64,000 nucleotides of DNA from the NCBI RefSeq assembly GCF_005503445.1, contig NZ_SCOH01000024.1, positions 1 to 64,000 of the forward strand. The letters run 5' to 3'. Both the position numbers and the translations under genes were made by a program. The notes beneath the pieces were generated by a model that searched no databases, was not told the origin of the DNA, and was given only the letters and a program-made list of their open reading frames with translations. This stretch comes from Chitinivorax sp. B. Lineage in GTDB: Bacteria > Pseudomonadota > Gammaproteobacteria > Burkholderiales > SCOH01. Each line of letters starts with the position of its first letter. The first letter of the stretch is position 1. Below, piece after piece: positions 1-9,220 of this stretch.

Positions 1-1680
1 CGCCTGAACTGGGCGTTACTGCAGGTCACCAATCAGATCCATGCCGTGTTCTGTGATCGCCCCATGGCAGATCCCTTGGAGGAAGACGGCAAGCTGGCAC
101 AGCGTTTCAATGTGCTACGCGAAGCCCCGGGCCGCAACACTCCCTTCACAATACCGGCAGTCGAAGTGCTCAGTCGGGAACAGGTGTTAAGAGAGCGTGC
201 TGAGCAGTTACGCAAAGCCATTACCCCTTATTTGAAAAACAAGCCCGTCATTCGCTCGGTACGGGTATCGGTGTATGGGTTTTCACGTGGTGCTGCTGAG
301 GCCAGGGCATTCTGTAACTGGTTGCTTGAAGCCTATGGCAATGGTGTGGCCGGGATTCCGCTGCAAATCGATTTTTTGGGGATTTTTGATACGGTTGCGT
401 CCGTAGGTATCGCTCACTCTGCCCCTGGTGGGGATGGTCATTTTGCCTGGGCGAGCGAAGCCAACCTGCGGGTGCCACCTGCTGTGCGCCGCTGTGTGCA
501 TCTGGCCTCGGTGCATGAGGTACGCGGCTCGTTCCCACTGGATTCGATTGGCAGTGCGCCCAACTGTAAAGAGGTGTTTTACCCCGGTGTGCACTCTGAT
601 GTGGGTGGCGGTTACCCACCCAACGACCAGGGGCGGGCATTGGGTGAAGGTGCGGTGGGGGATGCCCGCAAGCTGTCACAGATATCCTTGGCGCAGATGT
701 ATCGGGAATCGTTGATTGCAGGGGTGCCGTTGTTACCTAGCAATGAACTGCTAAAGATTCGGCAGGCTGATTTCCAGGTTCACCCCGACACCATCAAACT
801 CTTCAATGCCTACATAGAGTCCACCCGTTTTGGCCGGGTCAAGGCAAAAGGGCCATTGTGGTTGACTGAGACACAGCCGCTGAAGCCCGTGTCTGCCTTG
901 CGTGGTTTGCACTATGGCCTGTTTCTGGCCTGGCGGCGAAGTATGCTGGGGAAAGCACACCAATTGCCGGGTTTGAAGGCCTCAACGGCAGGAACACATG
1001 ATGAGGATATTTTTGATATTCGTCAGGCCGATGAGGAATTGAAAAAAGAAATCCAGTTTTTGGAAGATCCATCCAAGGATAAGTTTGACAAGGTGGATAT
1101 CGACCCGGCCATGCAGGCATATGGTGCCGTTCTTGCGAATTCAGTACCGCTTTTTTTGGGAAAGTCGGTGGAATTCCTGTTGAAGAAGTACGCGAGTATT
1201 CCCATGAGAGCGAAGCAAAAAGAGTGGGATGATTACCTCAAGCGTGCCTGGTATCAAGAAGTCGAACCCAACACCATCCCCTTGTTTGAGCAATTGATGC
1301 ATGATTCACGTGCGTGGTTTCGTGTGGGTCAATATCACGAGCCCTATCAGATGTGGGGGTATGTCCGTTATCGTCATATCTATTTACCGGCTGGCGATAA
1401 AGAACCCATTGCCAATGAGCCGGAAGATCATTCTGAACATGAACGGAAGATGGCCGAGGCTAGAGCCCAGGCGATTGAGCAGGAAAAGGCGGATCATCAA
1501 CGGCGCATGGAAAACTTGCGTCAGCAAAAGGAAGCAATCAACGAGCGTTGGAAAGCCAATCCAAGGTCCCCAAATGCTACGGAGGTATTTCGGGAGGCAG
1601 ATCGCGTCAATCATGAGCAAATGCAGCGCGAACGTCAGCGCCATGCGCAAGCCATGGCTGAGCTGAGCAAGAAGGCGTGA
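1..1680 (+). CDS. Tle1-like T6SS phospholipase effector (DUF2235), 5' end outside window
   Basis: The reading frame is open from base 1, so the gene starts upstream; a GTG at 46 is only an internal codon. The protein has the DUF2235/Tle1 alpha/beta-hydrolase signature: the nucleophile elbow GFSRGAA (Ser codon 283-285), a GIFDTVASVG strand around 388, and the block GVHSDVGGGY around 586-615 that is typical of this family. Tle1 proteins are phospholipases delivered by type VI secretion to attack membranes of rival cells. The last 80 residues (from about 1430) are highly charged and probably form a coiled coil. The next gene encodes a lipoprotein, which fits an effector followed by a periplasmic immunity protein. 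The family call is firm; delivery by T6SS is inferred, because no VgrG or other T6SS gene is in view. Confidence 0.85.
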   Translation, partial: RLNWALLQVTNQIHAVFCDRPMADPLEEDGKLAQRFNVLREAPGRNTPFTIPAVEVLSREQVLRERAEQLRKAITPYLKNKPVIRSVRVSVYGFSRGAAEARAFCNWLLEAYGNGVAGIPLQIDFLGIFDTVASVGIAHSAPGGDGHFAWASEANLRVPPAVRRCVHLASVHEVRGSFPLDSIGSAPNCKEVFYPGVHSDVGGGYPPNDQGRALGEGAVGDARKLSQISLAQMYRESLIAGVPLLPSNELLKIRQADFQVHPDTIKLFNAYIESTRFGRVKAKGPLWLTETQPLKPVSALRGLHYGLFLAWRRSMLGKAHQLPGLKASTAGTHDEDIFDIRQADEELKKEIQFLEDPSKDKFDKVDIDPAMQAYGAVLANSVPLFLGKSVEFLLKKYASIPMRAKQKEWDDYLKRAWYQEVEPNTIPLFEQLMHDSRAWFRVGQYHEPYQMWGYVRYRHIYLPAGDKEPIANEPEDHSEHERKMAEARAQAIEQEKADHQRRMENLRQQKEAINERWKANPRSPNATEVFREADRVNHEQMQRERQRHAQAMAELSKKA

Positions 1681-1969
1681 TTCTGGCAAGGTATGGTGCA
1701 GACTCTGTGTCACGGGCTTCACTAGGACATGTACAAACGAGTGTAGTTGGATGGCAAGCACGCTGACCCATTGTCATTTGATCCGCAGTCTGCCATGCCT
1801 ATGGCTTGCTGCGCGCCACGCGATAGTGTTTGTTTACCATCTATGATTACCAGTATTCGAGATCGTTATATCAATAGATCGCTAAAGCAGATTTGTGTTG
1901 GCATGCGATGTTGAGAATAATGAGTGTATTTAAGGTTTTCATCATTGTGTGTGGGAAGGCGTAGTGGAT

Positions 1970-2503
1970 ATGTACAAATTATTATGTGCAACATCTGTTG
2001 TATTGTTGGGTTTGGTGGCCTGTAAGCCTCACGAGGAGCAAGTTAAAGAGAAACACACTGCGGGCCAGCAACTGGTGGAAAAAGAAGCTGCTTTGGCCAA
2101 AGGGGTGGGTGAGGCTTTGCAGAAAGATGGCCAGAGTGCCGCTGAGGAGCTGGCTGCAGGGGCCGGGAGTTTGCTGAAAGGGATTGCTAAGGGTGTGGAT
2201 CGGGCAGAGGAACTGACGATTGTGCTTGATGGATCGTCATCGGGTAAAGGGTTGAAAGTAACCCGATCGCAATATGTGGGTAGTGGCCAAGAAAGCGATA
2301 CGCTAAAGCTGTATGTGATGTCAGCGCAGGCTTACAGTGGCAAATTGCACCTGCGTGCCTTTGACGACAAGGATGCGGAGGTCGGGCGTAGTGACAAGGT
2401 GGAAGCCAAGCTGGATGCGGATGATGCCAAGTATGTCGAGTTCAAGTTTGATGATGCGACACCGGTTTCCCGTGTAAAGAAATTTGTGCTGTTTGCGGGG
2501 TGA
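1970..2503 (+). CDS. small lipoprotein, possible immunity protein of the upstream lipase
   Basis: The start is placed at ATG 1970, about 10 bases after GGGAAGG; GTG 1949 and 1964 are in frame but would lengthen the n-region. The first 20 residues form a signal peptide ending in a lipobox (LVAC), so the mature protein is predicted to be lipid-anchored and about 160 residues long. It continues with a charged helical stretch and then a small beta-rich C-terminal domain. I recognise no named family. The gene follows the Tle1-like effector by 289 bases on the same strand and ends at a terminator. Immunity proteins of Tle1 effectors are periplasmic or lipoproteins, so that role is possible but unproven. 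Confidence 0.6.
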   Translation: MYKLLCATSVVLLGLVACKPHEEQVKEKHTAGQQLVEKEAALAKGVGEALQKDGQSAAEELAAGAGSLLKGIAKGVDRAEELTIVLDGSSSGKGLKVTRSQYVGSGQESDTLKLYVMSAQAYSGKLHLRAFDDKDAEVGRSDKVEAKLDADDAKYVEFKFDDATPVSRVKKFVLFAG

Positions 2504-2567
2504 GTTTGATTGCCGGGTCAAGGTAGTTCAGTGCTTGAACCTTTATTGCAAGCTTGATCCATTAAAT

Positions 2568-2603
2568 GGGCGTTGCCATCTGGTTGGCAGCGCCCTTGTT
2601 GTT
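2568..2603 (+). terminator. intrinsic terminator after the lipoprotein gene
   Basis: An 11-bp stem, GGGCGTTGCCA (2568-2578) with TGGCAGCGCCC (2585-2595) and one G.T pair, has a 6-base loop and is followed by TTGTTGTTT. It lies 64 bases after the lipoprotein stop and directly against the stop codon of the convergent EAL-HDOD gene, so it separates the two converging units. Confidence 0.75.
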
Positions 2604-3973
2604 TAGTCTTCCAGCTGATTGGCCCAAACGATGGCGTCGATGTGATGTTCATTGACATCGTCTTCGGTCAGGCCGATACGCTCCGCAATGGCGGTCACCT
2701 CTTTCGGGGTGCCGGTTTCGCAGGCCAGGGCGAGCTCCAGGAACGGGTAGTAGTCGCCGTGCTCATTCAATAGCGCATCGACGACGGATTCGGGCAGTTT
2801 CAGGTAACCAAGTGCACGATGCAGTGGAAGCTTCAGCAGCACATCCAGTAGTGAGAAGATGCCGGTGAGGAACAGTGCGCTGCCATGCTTTGGGCCAAGA
2901 ACGCGGCTACCGACCAATTCGATCATGCGGGCACGGATCAAGGCATTGTCCAACAGGGCAAATTCATCGCCGGTATCCTGATTGGTGATGAATAGTAGTA
3001 AAGATAACCAGTTGTAGAGTTTATCCCGCCCCAATACCAATACTGCTTGCTCGGCTGTTTCCACATGAGTACGCAGACCGGTGAGTGGGCTATTGACATA
3101 GCGTAGGATTTTGAACAGCAGCACCGGATCTCGCTTGAGGGTTTCGGCAATGGTCTGCAGGGCTTCGTCCTGTTTGACTTTATTCAATAGCTCGATGATA
3201 CGTAACTTATTGGCTTCAACGGGCTTGTCTTCCCATGGCTCACGCGACGTGACGAACGGCCCCTGGAAGTACTCCACTTGTTGGCCATAGGTGCTGTTGC
3301 TGAAGACGGCGCTGAATTCTTCATGGACCAGAATGTTCTTGATCAGTACTTCGAGATGGGGGCATTTACTGAGGATGGTATTGATGGCATGGCTGATGTC
3401 GAGGTCCGATGGGCGGCTCAGATCCAGAATCAAATACTGGGCCAGCGCATAGTGCTGATGGTCGTTCGACTCAATGCGTCCATCAAACAGGCAGGCAATG
3501 CGAAACCCTGCCTCGTGAAGATCAGTGATGCGCTGCCGTTGATCAGCATTGGCTTGTCGGAGCTTGTCGATATCGATACTGAGCACGATGTGTTTGGCCG
3601 GCAATTGCTCGATACCGGGGTCGTGCAGGCTGTCCAGCGTGAACAGGGCGACAAAAGCAGAGCGTTTGCCCAGCATGCGATCAATGCCGATGGTGATCAG
3701 ATGGGCGATCAGGGCAACATCGTAAAATTTGCCAATGGCTGAAGTGAGCACGCGGGCACGGCTGGTGATGCCTTTGTGCAACATGAATTCATAGCCAATT
3801 ACACGTTGCCTACGATTGAGGATGGCCTCTCGACACAGAAAGGCACGGTCGTCGTGTTCATCACCATTGATGGAAACGGGAGCCTGGTCACTCATGTCTT
3901 GATCTGCCTTGGTGGATGAGGTGGTTTGTTGGTATCGCTGCTGATGCTGTTGGGCGCTGGTTGTGGTAAGCAT
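2603..3973 (-). CDS. EAL-HDOD (YuxH-type) signalling protein
   Basis: The 456-residue protein has a Gln-rich leader (1-30), a degenerate EAL-like region (about 40-230; the opening reads RQRVIGYEFMLHKG) and a C-terminal HDOD domain (about 240-440). This is the layout of YuxH-type proteins, which act in c-di-GMP-linked or stress signalling; the EAL part in this family usually lacks phosphodiesterase residues, and that seems true here. A second start, ATG at 3895 (MSDQAPV), has AAGG 11 bases upstream, whereas 3973 has no clear ribosome site, so the shorter form (430 residues) is a real alternative. Cellular target unknown. Confidence 0.8.
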   Translation of the reverse strand: MLTTTSAQQHQQRYQQTTSSTKADQDMSDQAPVSINGDEHDDRAFLCREAILNRRQRVIGYEFMLHKGITSRARVLTSAIGKFYDVALIAHLITIGIDRMLGKRSAFVALFTLDSLHDPGIEQLPAKHIVLSIDIDKLRQANADQRQRITDLHEAGFRIACLFDGRIESNDHQHYALAQYLILDLSRPSDLDISHAINTILSKCPHLEVLIKNILVHEEFSAVFSNSTYGQQVEYFQGPFVTSREPWEDKPVEANKLRIIELLNKVKQDEALQTIAETLKRDPVLLFKILRYVNSPLTGLRTHVETAEQAVLVLGRDKLYNWLSLLLFITNQDTGDEFALLDNALIRARMIELVGSRVLGPKHGSALFLTGIFSLLDVLLKLPLHRALGYLKLPESVVDALLNEHGDYYPFLELALACETGTPKEVTAIAERIGLTEDDVNEHHIDAIVWANQLED

Positions 3974-4137
3974 TTCAGGTATTCGAACATTCGAATGATG
4001 AAATGATTAACCGCATAGCAAGAATAGCAGCCATGCTGATACATCTAATCTTAGTTATCAGGGCAGATTTTACAAGCGGGTGCAGGGTAAGGGTGTGATC
4101 GAGCTGTCAGGGGCTGGATTGTCGGCAAGAGCAGGTG

Positions 4138-4160
4138 GGTGGTGTTGATGCAACACCACC
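4138..4160. other. 10-bp perfect hairpin between hrpA and the EAL-HDOD gene
   Basis: GGTGGTGTTG (4138-4147) and CAACACCACC (4151-4160) form a perfect stem around ATG. It lies 78 bases beyond the hrpA stop in the direction of hrpA transcription. There is no T run on that side, so Rho-independent termination is uncertain; it may only protect the mRNA 3' end. Confidence 0.4.
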
Positions 4161-4237
4161 TTTCCTGGTGGCCTGTGGTTGGGGAGAGGGGCGCGGCTCA
4201 GCTGGGCATGGCGAGGGTGCTGTGTTTGCTTGGCTGG

Positions 4238-7200
4238 TTATCGGCTAATTTCATCATCCCAGAATTTGTTCAGGCGCTTCAATGACACTGGGAATGGTGT
4301 TTTCAGCTCTTGAGCGAACAGCGATACTTTCAGTTCTTCGATCAGCCAGCGGAAATCCACCAGCTTCGGTTCATCGATACCTGCTTTGCGATTACGCTCC
4401 AGTCGGGCTTGCAGCCTTGCTGACAGTTCGATGATCTCGGCGCTGCGCTGGTTATCCCGTGCTGGATTGTTGGCGTATTTTTCCTGCCGCACCCGCAGGG
4501 CTTTCAGATAGCGTGGCAGATGGGTCAACTGAACCCACGGCGTTGCGTGGAAGAACCCTTTGTAAACCAGCTTCTGCATCTGTTCGCGTAATTCGGGTGT
4601 GGGTTTTTGTTGTCCGGTCAACTTCAGCACGTTCTGTTGATATTCGGTCGCAATCTGGGCCAGCAGTTGCATTGCGCCCTGTGTGACTGCCGGTAGGCGG
4701 GTTTTGGCCTTTTGGCGTAGGTCGGCGAAGGCTTTCTCGTTACGTGGCAGCGCTTCGTCACCGATAAAGGCACGGTCGGTGATGGCGAGCAGAATGTCGT
4801 CCTTGAGGTCGTCCGCATTGGCTACTGCCCGGAGTTGCATGGCGATCTGGGTGAAGTTGGGCAGGCTTTTTTCCAGCTGCTTCATCTGTTCCTTCAATTC
4901 TAGCCGTAGCAAGCGCCGCACGCCGCCCCGCATGGCGTAAGAGGCTTCCTGCTCGGTGTCGAACAGGCGGATGGCGACAGAGTCACCCATGTCTTCCAGC
5001 GCCGGGTACCCGGTGAGTTGTTGACGGCCTTTGCTGAAGGCGATTTTTTCAGGCAGGTCGCCAAAATCCCACTTGGTCAGGCCTTCGCGTTCAATACTGG
5101 GTGCATTGTCGCGGAAAGTCAGTTGTGCCGCTTGTCCCAATTGTGCTTTCAATTGGTTCAGGTCGCGGCCCATGGCCAGTTCATTCTTCCCGTCGTCCAC
5201 AATGCGGAAGTTCATGAAGCAGTGAGGGGACAGACCATCCAGCGACCAGTCCTCACGCGATACATGCTGGCCGGTGCGCTGCTTGATAAAAGCCGCCAAG
5301 GCATCAAGCAATGGGCCGTCGCCAATTGGCAGGTCGGTCAACGCATTGGTGACAAAATCCGGTACGGGCACGCAGTTGCGGCGCAGGGCTTTAGGTAGCG
5401 ACTTGATCAGGCTGGTGAGCTTTTCGCGCAACATGCCGGGCACCAACCAGTCGAACTGTTCAGGCTCCAGCTGATTCAGCAGCGCCAGGGGAACGGTGAC
5501 GGTGACGCCGTCCAATGCGTGACCCGGTTCGAAACGGTATTTGAGCGACAGCTTGGCACCGGCAATCATCATATGCTCCGGGTACTGTTCTGCCGTGACC
5601 TGATCGGCGCCATGTCGCATCAGGCGCTCACGGGTCATCCACAGCAGCTTGGGCTGGTGCTTCTCGGCCTGCTCGCGCCAGGCTTCAAAGCCGGCTGCAC
5701 TACACACATCCTGCGGAATGATGGCATCGTAGAACTCGAAGATGGCATGCTCATCCACCAGCACATCAGGGCGACGGGATTTGTGTTCCAACTGCTCGAT
5801 ATCACGTACCAGATCCCGGTTGTGCTGGTAGAAACCACCACGGGTGTTGAATTGGAATGTGGCCAGCGCTTCACGGATGAACAGCTCACGTGCTTCCTGT
5901 GGGTTGATGCGGCCATAGGACACATTCCGGCGGGGTACGATGGGTAACCCATACAAGGTGACGCGTTCCCAGGCCACGACCTCACCACGATCTTTTTCCC
6001 AGTGCGGTTCGTAGTAATGGCTTTTGCACAATGTCTTGGCAATCGACTCCACCCATTCAGGCTCAATTTTGGCCACGCAACGTGCATACAGTTTGGTGGT
6101 TTCCACCAGTTCACTGGTCAATACCCATTTGGGACGCGTTTTCTTGAGGCCAGAGCCGGGGAAGATCGAGAATTTGATACCACGCGCTCCCAGGTACTGT
6201 TCGTCTTCGGTCTGCTTCATACCCAGGTTGCCAAGCAGGCCGGCCATCAGTGCCTTGTGAATCTGTTCATAGGTCGCGGGCAGCTCGTTGATCCGCAGGC
6301 CCATCTCGCCAACAATGCTCGCCAGTTGCGCATGCAGCTCACGCCATTCGCGCAATCGTAAATGTGACAGGTAGTGATCGTGACAGAGGTTGATCAGTTG
6401 CTTGTTGGATTTTTTATGCTTCAACGCATCGTCGAAGAATTCCCACAGTTTGAGATAGCTCAGAAAGTCCGAGCGTTCATCGGTAAAACGTGCCTGTGCA
6501 CGGTCCACTGCTTCACGCGCTTCATAAGGACGTTCGCGCGGGTCCTGAATGGACAGGCCGGAAGCAATGGTGAGAATCTCGGCCAGGCAATGCTCATCAC
6601 GCCCGGCTAGTAGCATCCGACCGATTTTCGGGTCGACCGGTAATTTGGCCAATTCTTGGCCCAGCGAGGTCAATTGACGTTTGTCATCAACCGCACCGAG
6701 TTCCTGCAAATGCTGATATCCATCGGCAATCTGACGGGAGGAGGGGGCCTCGATGAACGGGAAGTCTTCGACATCACCCAGATGTAACGAGGCCATGCGC
6801 AAAATCACATTCGCCAGCGAAGACCGCAGGATTTCCGGATCGGTGAACGGTGGACGGGCGTTGAAATCATTCTCGTCATAAAGCCGTACACAGATGCCTT
6901 CGGCTACCCGGCCGCAACGACCAGCACGTTGCCGGGCCGATGCCTGGCTGACTTTTTCGATCTGCAGTTGTGCCACCTTGGCACGAGCGCTGTAGCGGTT
7001 GACACGTGCCAAACCGGTATCGATCACGTAACGGATGCCGGGTACGGTCAAGGATGTTTCGGCCACGTTGGTTGCCAGCACGACCCGGCGCTGCCCGCCG
7101 GAACGGAACACTCGTTGCTGGTCTTCGATCGACAGGCGAGCGAACAGCGGCAGAATCTCTACCCCTCGCAGCTGATGCTTGCGCAAATGTTCAGCCGTGT

Positions 7201-8107
7201 CACGGATTTCGCGTTCGCCCGGCAGAAACACCAGAATGTCGCCACTGCCTTCACGAATCAACTCATCCACCGCGTCGACAATGGCTTCTTCCATGTCTTC
7301 CTCACGGTCGTCTTCATCTTTGGTCTGCAATGGGCGATAACGGACTTCAACGGGATAGGTGCGCCCGGATACCTCAATCACCGGCGCGCCGTTGAAGTGT
7401 TTGCTGAAGCGATCGGCGTCAATGGTGGCGGAGGTCACGATGATTTTCAAATCGGGCCGCTTTGGAAGCAGCTGCTTCAGGTAACCCAGCAGGAAATCGA
7501 TGTTCAGGCTGCGTTCGTGCGCTTCATCGATGATGATGGTGTCGTAGGCATTCAGATAGCGATCGCCCTGTGTCTCTGCCAGCAAGATGCCATCAGTCAT
7601 CAGTTTGATGTAATTACGCTCACTGATCTTGTCATTGAAGCGTACTTTGTAACCGACGATGTCACCTAATTGCGATTCCAGTTCCTGAGCAAGCCGACCG
7701 GCAACCGAGCGGGCAGCAATCCGCCGGGGTTGGGTATGGCCGATCAGGCCTGCTGCACCACGCCCCAATTCCAGGCAGATCTTGGGTAATTGGGTGGTTT
7801 TACCCGAACCCGTTTCACCACACACAATCACGACCTGATGCTTGTCGATGGCCGCTCGCAGCTCATCCCGCTTCTGATTGACCGGTAGTACCGGGTCAAA
7901 GCTGGGTTTGGGCTGTGCTGCAACACGGGTAGCCAACTTGGTGGCAGAGGAGGTGATCAGCCCATCCAGATCGGCCAGCATCTTGTCGGAAGGCTTGCCT
8001 TGTTTCAGGCGTTCCTCAAGTTGCCGCAACCGGCGCTTGATGGGTTGGCGATCGATCAACAGGCAGTGTGACAGGCGTTGGTATAAGGGGCGCAGGGCAG
8101 CGTGCAT
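4238..8107 (-). CDS. hrpA: ATP-dependent RNA helicase HrpA
   Basis: This 1289-residue protein is a full-length HrpA, a DEAH-box RNA helicase acting in mRNA processing and rescue of stalled ribosomes. Visible motifs are the Walker A loop GETGSGKT near residue 96, DEAH near 193, the SAT motif (VTSATID), and the QRAGRCGR motif VI near 390. The conserved HA2/OB-fold and the long bacterial HrpA C-terminal region (DUF3418) follow to the end. The start ATG 8107 has no strong Shine-Dalgarno but fits the known N-terminus of the family. The gene appears monocistronic. Nothing is truncated. Confidence 0.95.
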   Translation of the reverse strand: MHAALRPLYQRLSHCLLIDRQPIKRRLRQLEERLKQGKPSDKMLADLDGLITSSATKLATRVAAQPKPSFDPVLPVNQKRDELRAAIDKHQVVIVCGETGSGKTTQLPKICLELGRGAAGLIGHTQPRRIAARSVAGRLAQELESQLGDIVGYKVRFNDKISERNYIKLMTDGILLAETQGDRYLNAYDTIIIDEAHERSLNIDFLLGYLKQLLPKRPDLKIIVTSATIDADRFSKHFNGAPVIEVSGRTYPVEVRYRPLQTKDEDDREEDMEEAIVDAVDELIREGSGDILVFLPGEREIRDTAEHLRKHQLRGVEILPLFARLSIEDQQRVFRSGGQRRVVLATNVAETSLTVPGIRYVIDTGLARVNRYSARAKVAQLQIEKVSQASARQRAGRCGRVAEGICVRLYDENDFNARPPFTDPEILRSSLANVILRMASLHLGDVEDFPFIEAPSSRQIADGYQHLQELGAVDDKRQLTSLGQELAKLPVDPKIGRMLLAGRDEHCLAEILTIASGLSIQDPRERPYEAREAVDRAQARFTDERSDFLSYLKLWEFFDDALKHKKSNKQLINLCHDHYLSHLRLREWRELHAQLASIVGEMGLRINELPATYEQIHKALMAGLLGNLGMKQTEDEQYLGARGIKFSIFPGSGLKKTRPKWVLTSELVETTKLYARCVAKIEPEWVESIAKTLCKSHYYEPHWEKDRGEVVAWERVTLYGLPIVPRRNVSYGRINPQEARELFIREALATFQFNTRGGFYQHNRDLVRDIEQLEHKSRRPDVLVDEHAIFEFYDAIIPQDVCSAAGFEAWREQAEKHQPKLLWMTRERLMRHGADQVTAEQYPEHMMIAGAKLSLKYRFEPGHALDGVTVTVPLALLNQLEPEQFDWLVPGMLREKLTSLIKSLPKALRRNCVPVPDFVTNALTDLPIGDGPLLDALAAFIKQRTGQHVSREDWSLDGLSPHCFMNFRIVDDGKNELAMGRDLNQLKAQLGQAAQLTFRDNAPSIEREGLTKWDFGDLPEKIAFSKGRQQLTGYPALEDMGDSVAIRLFDTEQEASYAMRGGVRRLLRLELKEQMKQLEKSLPNFTQIAMQLRAVANADDLKDDILLAITDRAFIGDEALPRNEKAFADLRQKAKTRLPAVTQGAMQLLAQIATEYQQNVLKLTGQQKPTPELREQMQKLVYKGFFHATPWVQLTHLPRYLKALRVRQEKYANNPARDNQRSAEIIELSARLQARLERNRKAGIDEPKLVDFRWLIEELKVSLFAQELKTPFPVSLKRLNKFWDDEISR

Positions 8108-8567
8108 AGGTAAGTCGTTATCTGCAAAAGTACAACAAAGCCCATCATGCTAGCACATTGCCTGGTTTGGCTTGTAGTTACTGCGTGAATCCGCGGTCGT
8201 GGCCAGCGGGGCAATGCTGCAACTACGCGCTAAATAACATAATCAAATACGAACATTTACTATTTATGGCGTGATGCATTCATTGATTTATTAATCCGGA
8301 ATAATTCATTTTTATGATTTTCAAAGATTTTTTTGCTACTTCTCACTTTCTTTGGATTGAGTCTGCGCACCATTTTGGTGATTTGTTGCACTTTATTAGG
8401 GATTGATGTTTTTGATTAATTGCATGTTGTTGACAGCGATGTTCTATTTAAGAAGAATTGTTTCGGATAAATGACTGTTTTATTTTTGTGGCTTGGTGCG
8501 GGCGACTGAATTTCCATGCTCGTCATCATGTAGTGAATTTCATGATTTGCAACGGGTTGATTGTACG
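8108..8567. other. AT-rich intergenic stretch between hrpA and the GNAT gene
   Basis: About 400 bases without a supportable gene, strongly AT-rich from 8220 to 8480, unlike the genes on either side. It must hold the hrpA promoter and that of the GNAT gene. Apart from the promoter candidate listed separately I see no repeat or RNA gene. Confidence 0.6.
8430..8458 (+). promoter_or_regulatory. candidate sigma-70 promoter for the GNAT gene
   Basis: TTGACA (8430-8435), a 17-base spacer, then AAGAAT (8453-8458). The -35 box is perfect, the -10 box matches 4 of 6. It lies just upstream of both possible starts of the GNAT gene. Confidence 0.35.
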
Positions 8568-9023
8568 ATGCTGAATGTTGTTGCAACTGAATTGAATTCT
8601 GAAGATGCCATTTTGTTGATGGATGAATTGTCTTCTCGCTTGTATGACATCACGGGGAGTGATGGCAGGAAAAATTTCCGGATGGATGAGTTTTCCGGGC
8701 CGCGATCGGTGTTCCTGATGGCGCGGTCTGGTTTGGAGCCAATCGGATGTGGTGCATTGCGGCCAATCTCCGATTCGATTTGTGAAATAAAGCGGATGTA
8801 TTCGCGGCATCCCGGTAAGGGAGTAGGGGGTGCCATGCTTCGGGCACTTGAGGAATATGCGGCCAGATTTTCTTATGAAGCCATCTGGCTGGAAACGCGT
8901 GTGGTGAATGACGAAGCTGTCAGGTTCTATTTGGCGAATGGGTATCAAGTTCGTGAGAATTACGGTCCTTATATCGGGCGGCAGGATGCCATCTGCTTCG
9001 AGAAGATGGTAATGCCTGGTTGA
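8568..9023 (+). CDS. GNAT-family N-acetyltransferase
   Basis: A 151-residue GNAT protein if it starts at ATG 8568; an in-frame GTG at 8493 would add 25 residues that do not look like part of the fold. The acetyl-CoA-binding motif A is clear (CEIKRMYSRHPGKGVGGAML, about residues 72-91), followed by LETRVVNDEAVRFYLANGY, the usual motif B. The substrate cannot be told. It lies between hrpA and the PKS gene on the same strand as the cluster, 197 bases before it. It may belong to the cluster as a tailoring or self-protection acetylase, or be unrelated. Confidence 0.8.
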   Translation: MLNVVATELNSEDAILLMDELSSRLYDITGSDGRKNFRMDEFSGPRSVFLMARSGLEPIGCGALRPISDSICEIKRMYSRHPGKGVGGAMLRALEEYAARFSYEAIWLETRVVNDEAVRFYLANGYQVRENYGPYIGRQDAICFEKMVMPG

Positions 9024-9220
9024 TCTAATTTCTCGGGATGGTGGGGTGGCTAATTCTAATGCTATCCATCCGAATTTAATCTTCAGTCAATTCCAATTTG
9101 TGCATTGATCGCCAGGGTGATATTGACCTGGTTGGGGATTTCTTTGTTTTTTTATTGATCCCGATGAACAGCAGGGTGACGATCGCCCAAGTTGGTTGAC
9201 GGGTAGTGGAGTGTCGGCAA

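Noticed and set aside
9024-9220. A sigma-54 promoter in front of the PKS gene
   Set aside because: The best GG...GC pair (GGCTAATTCTAATGC) has 11 bases between the doublets instead of 10, and the -24 box is poor.
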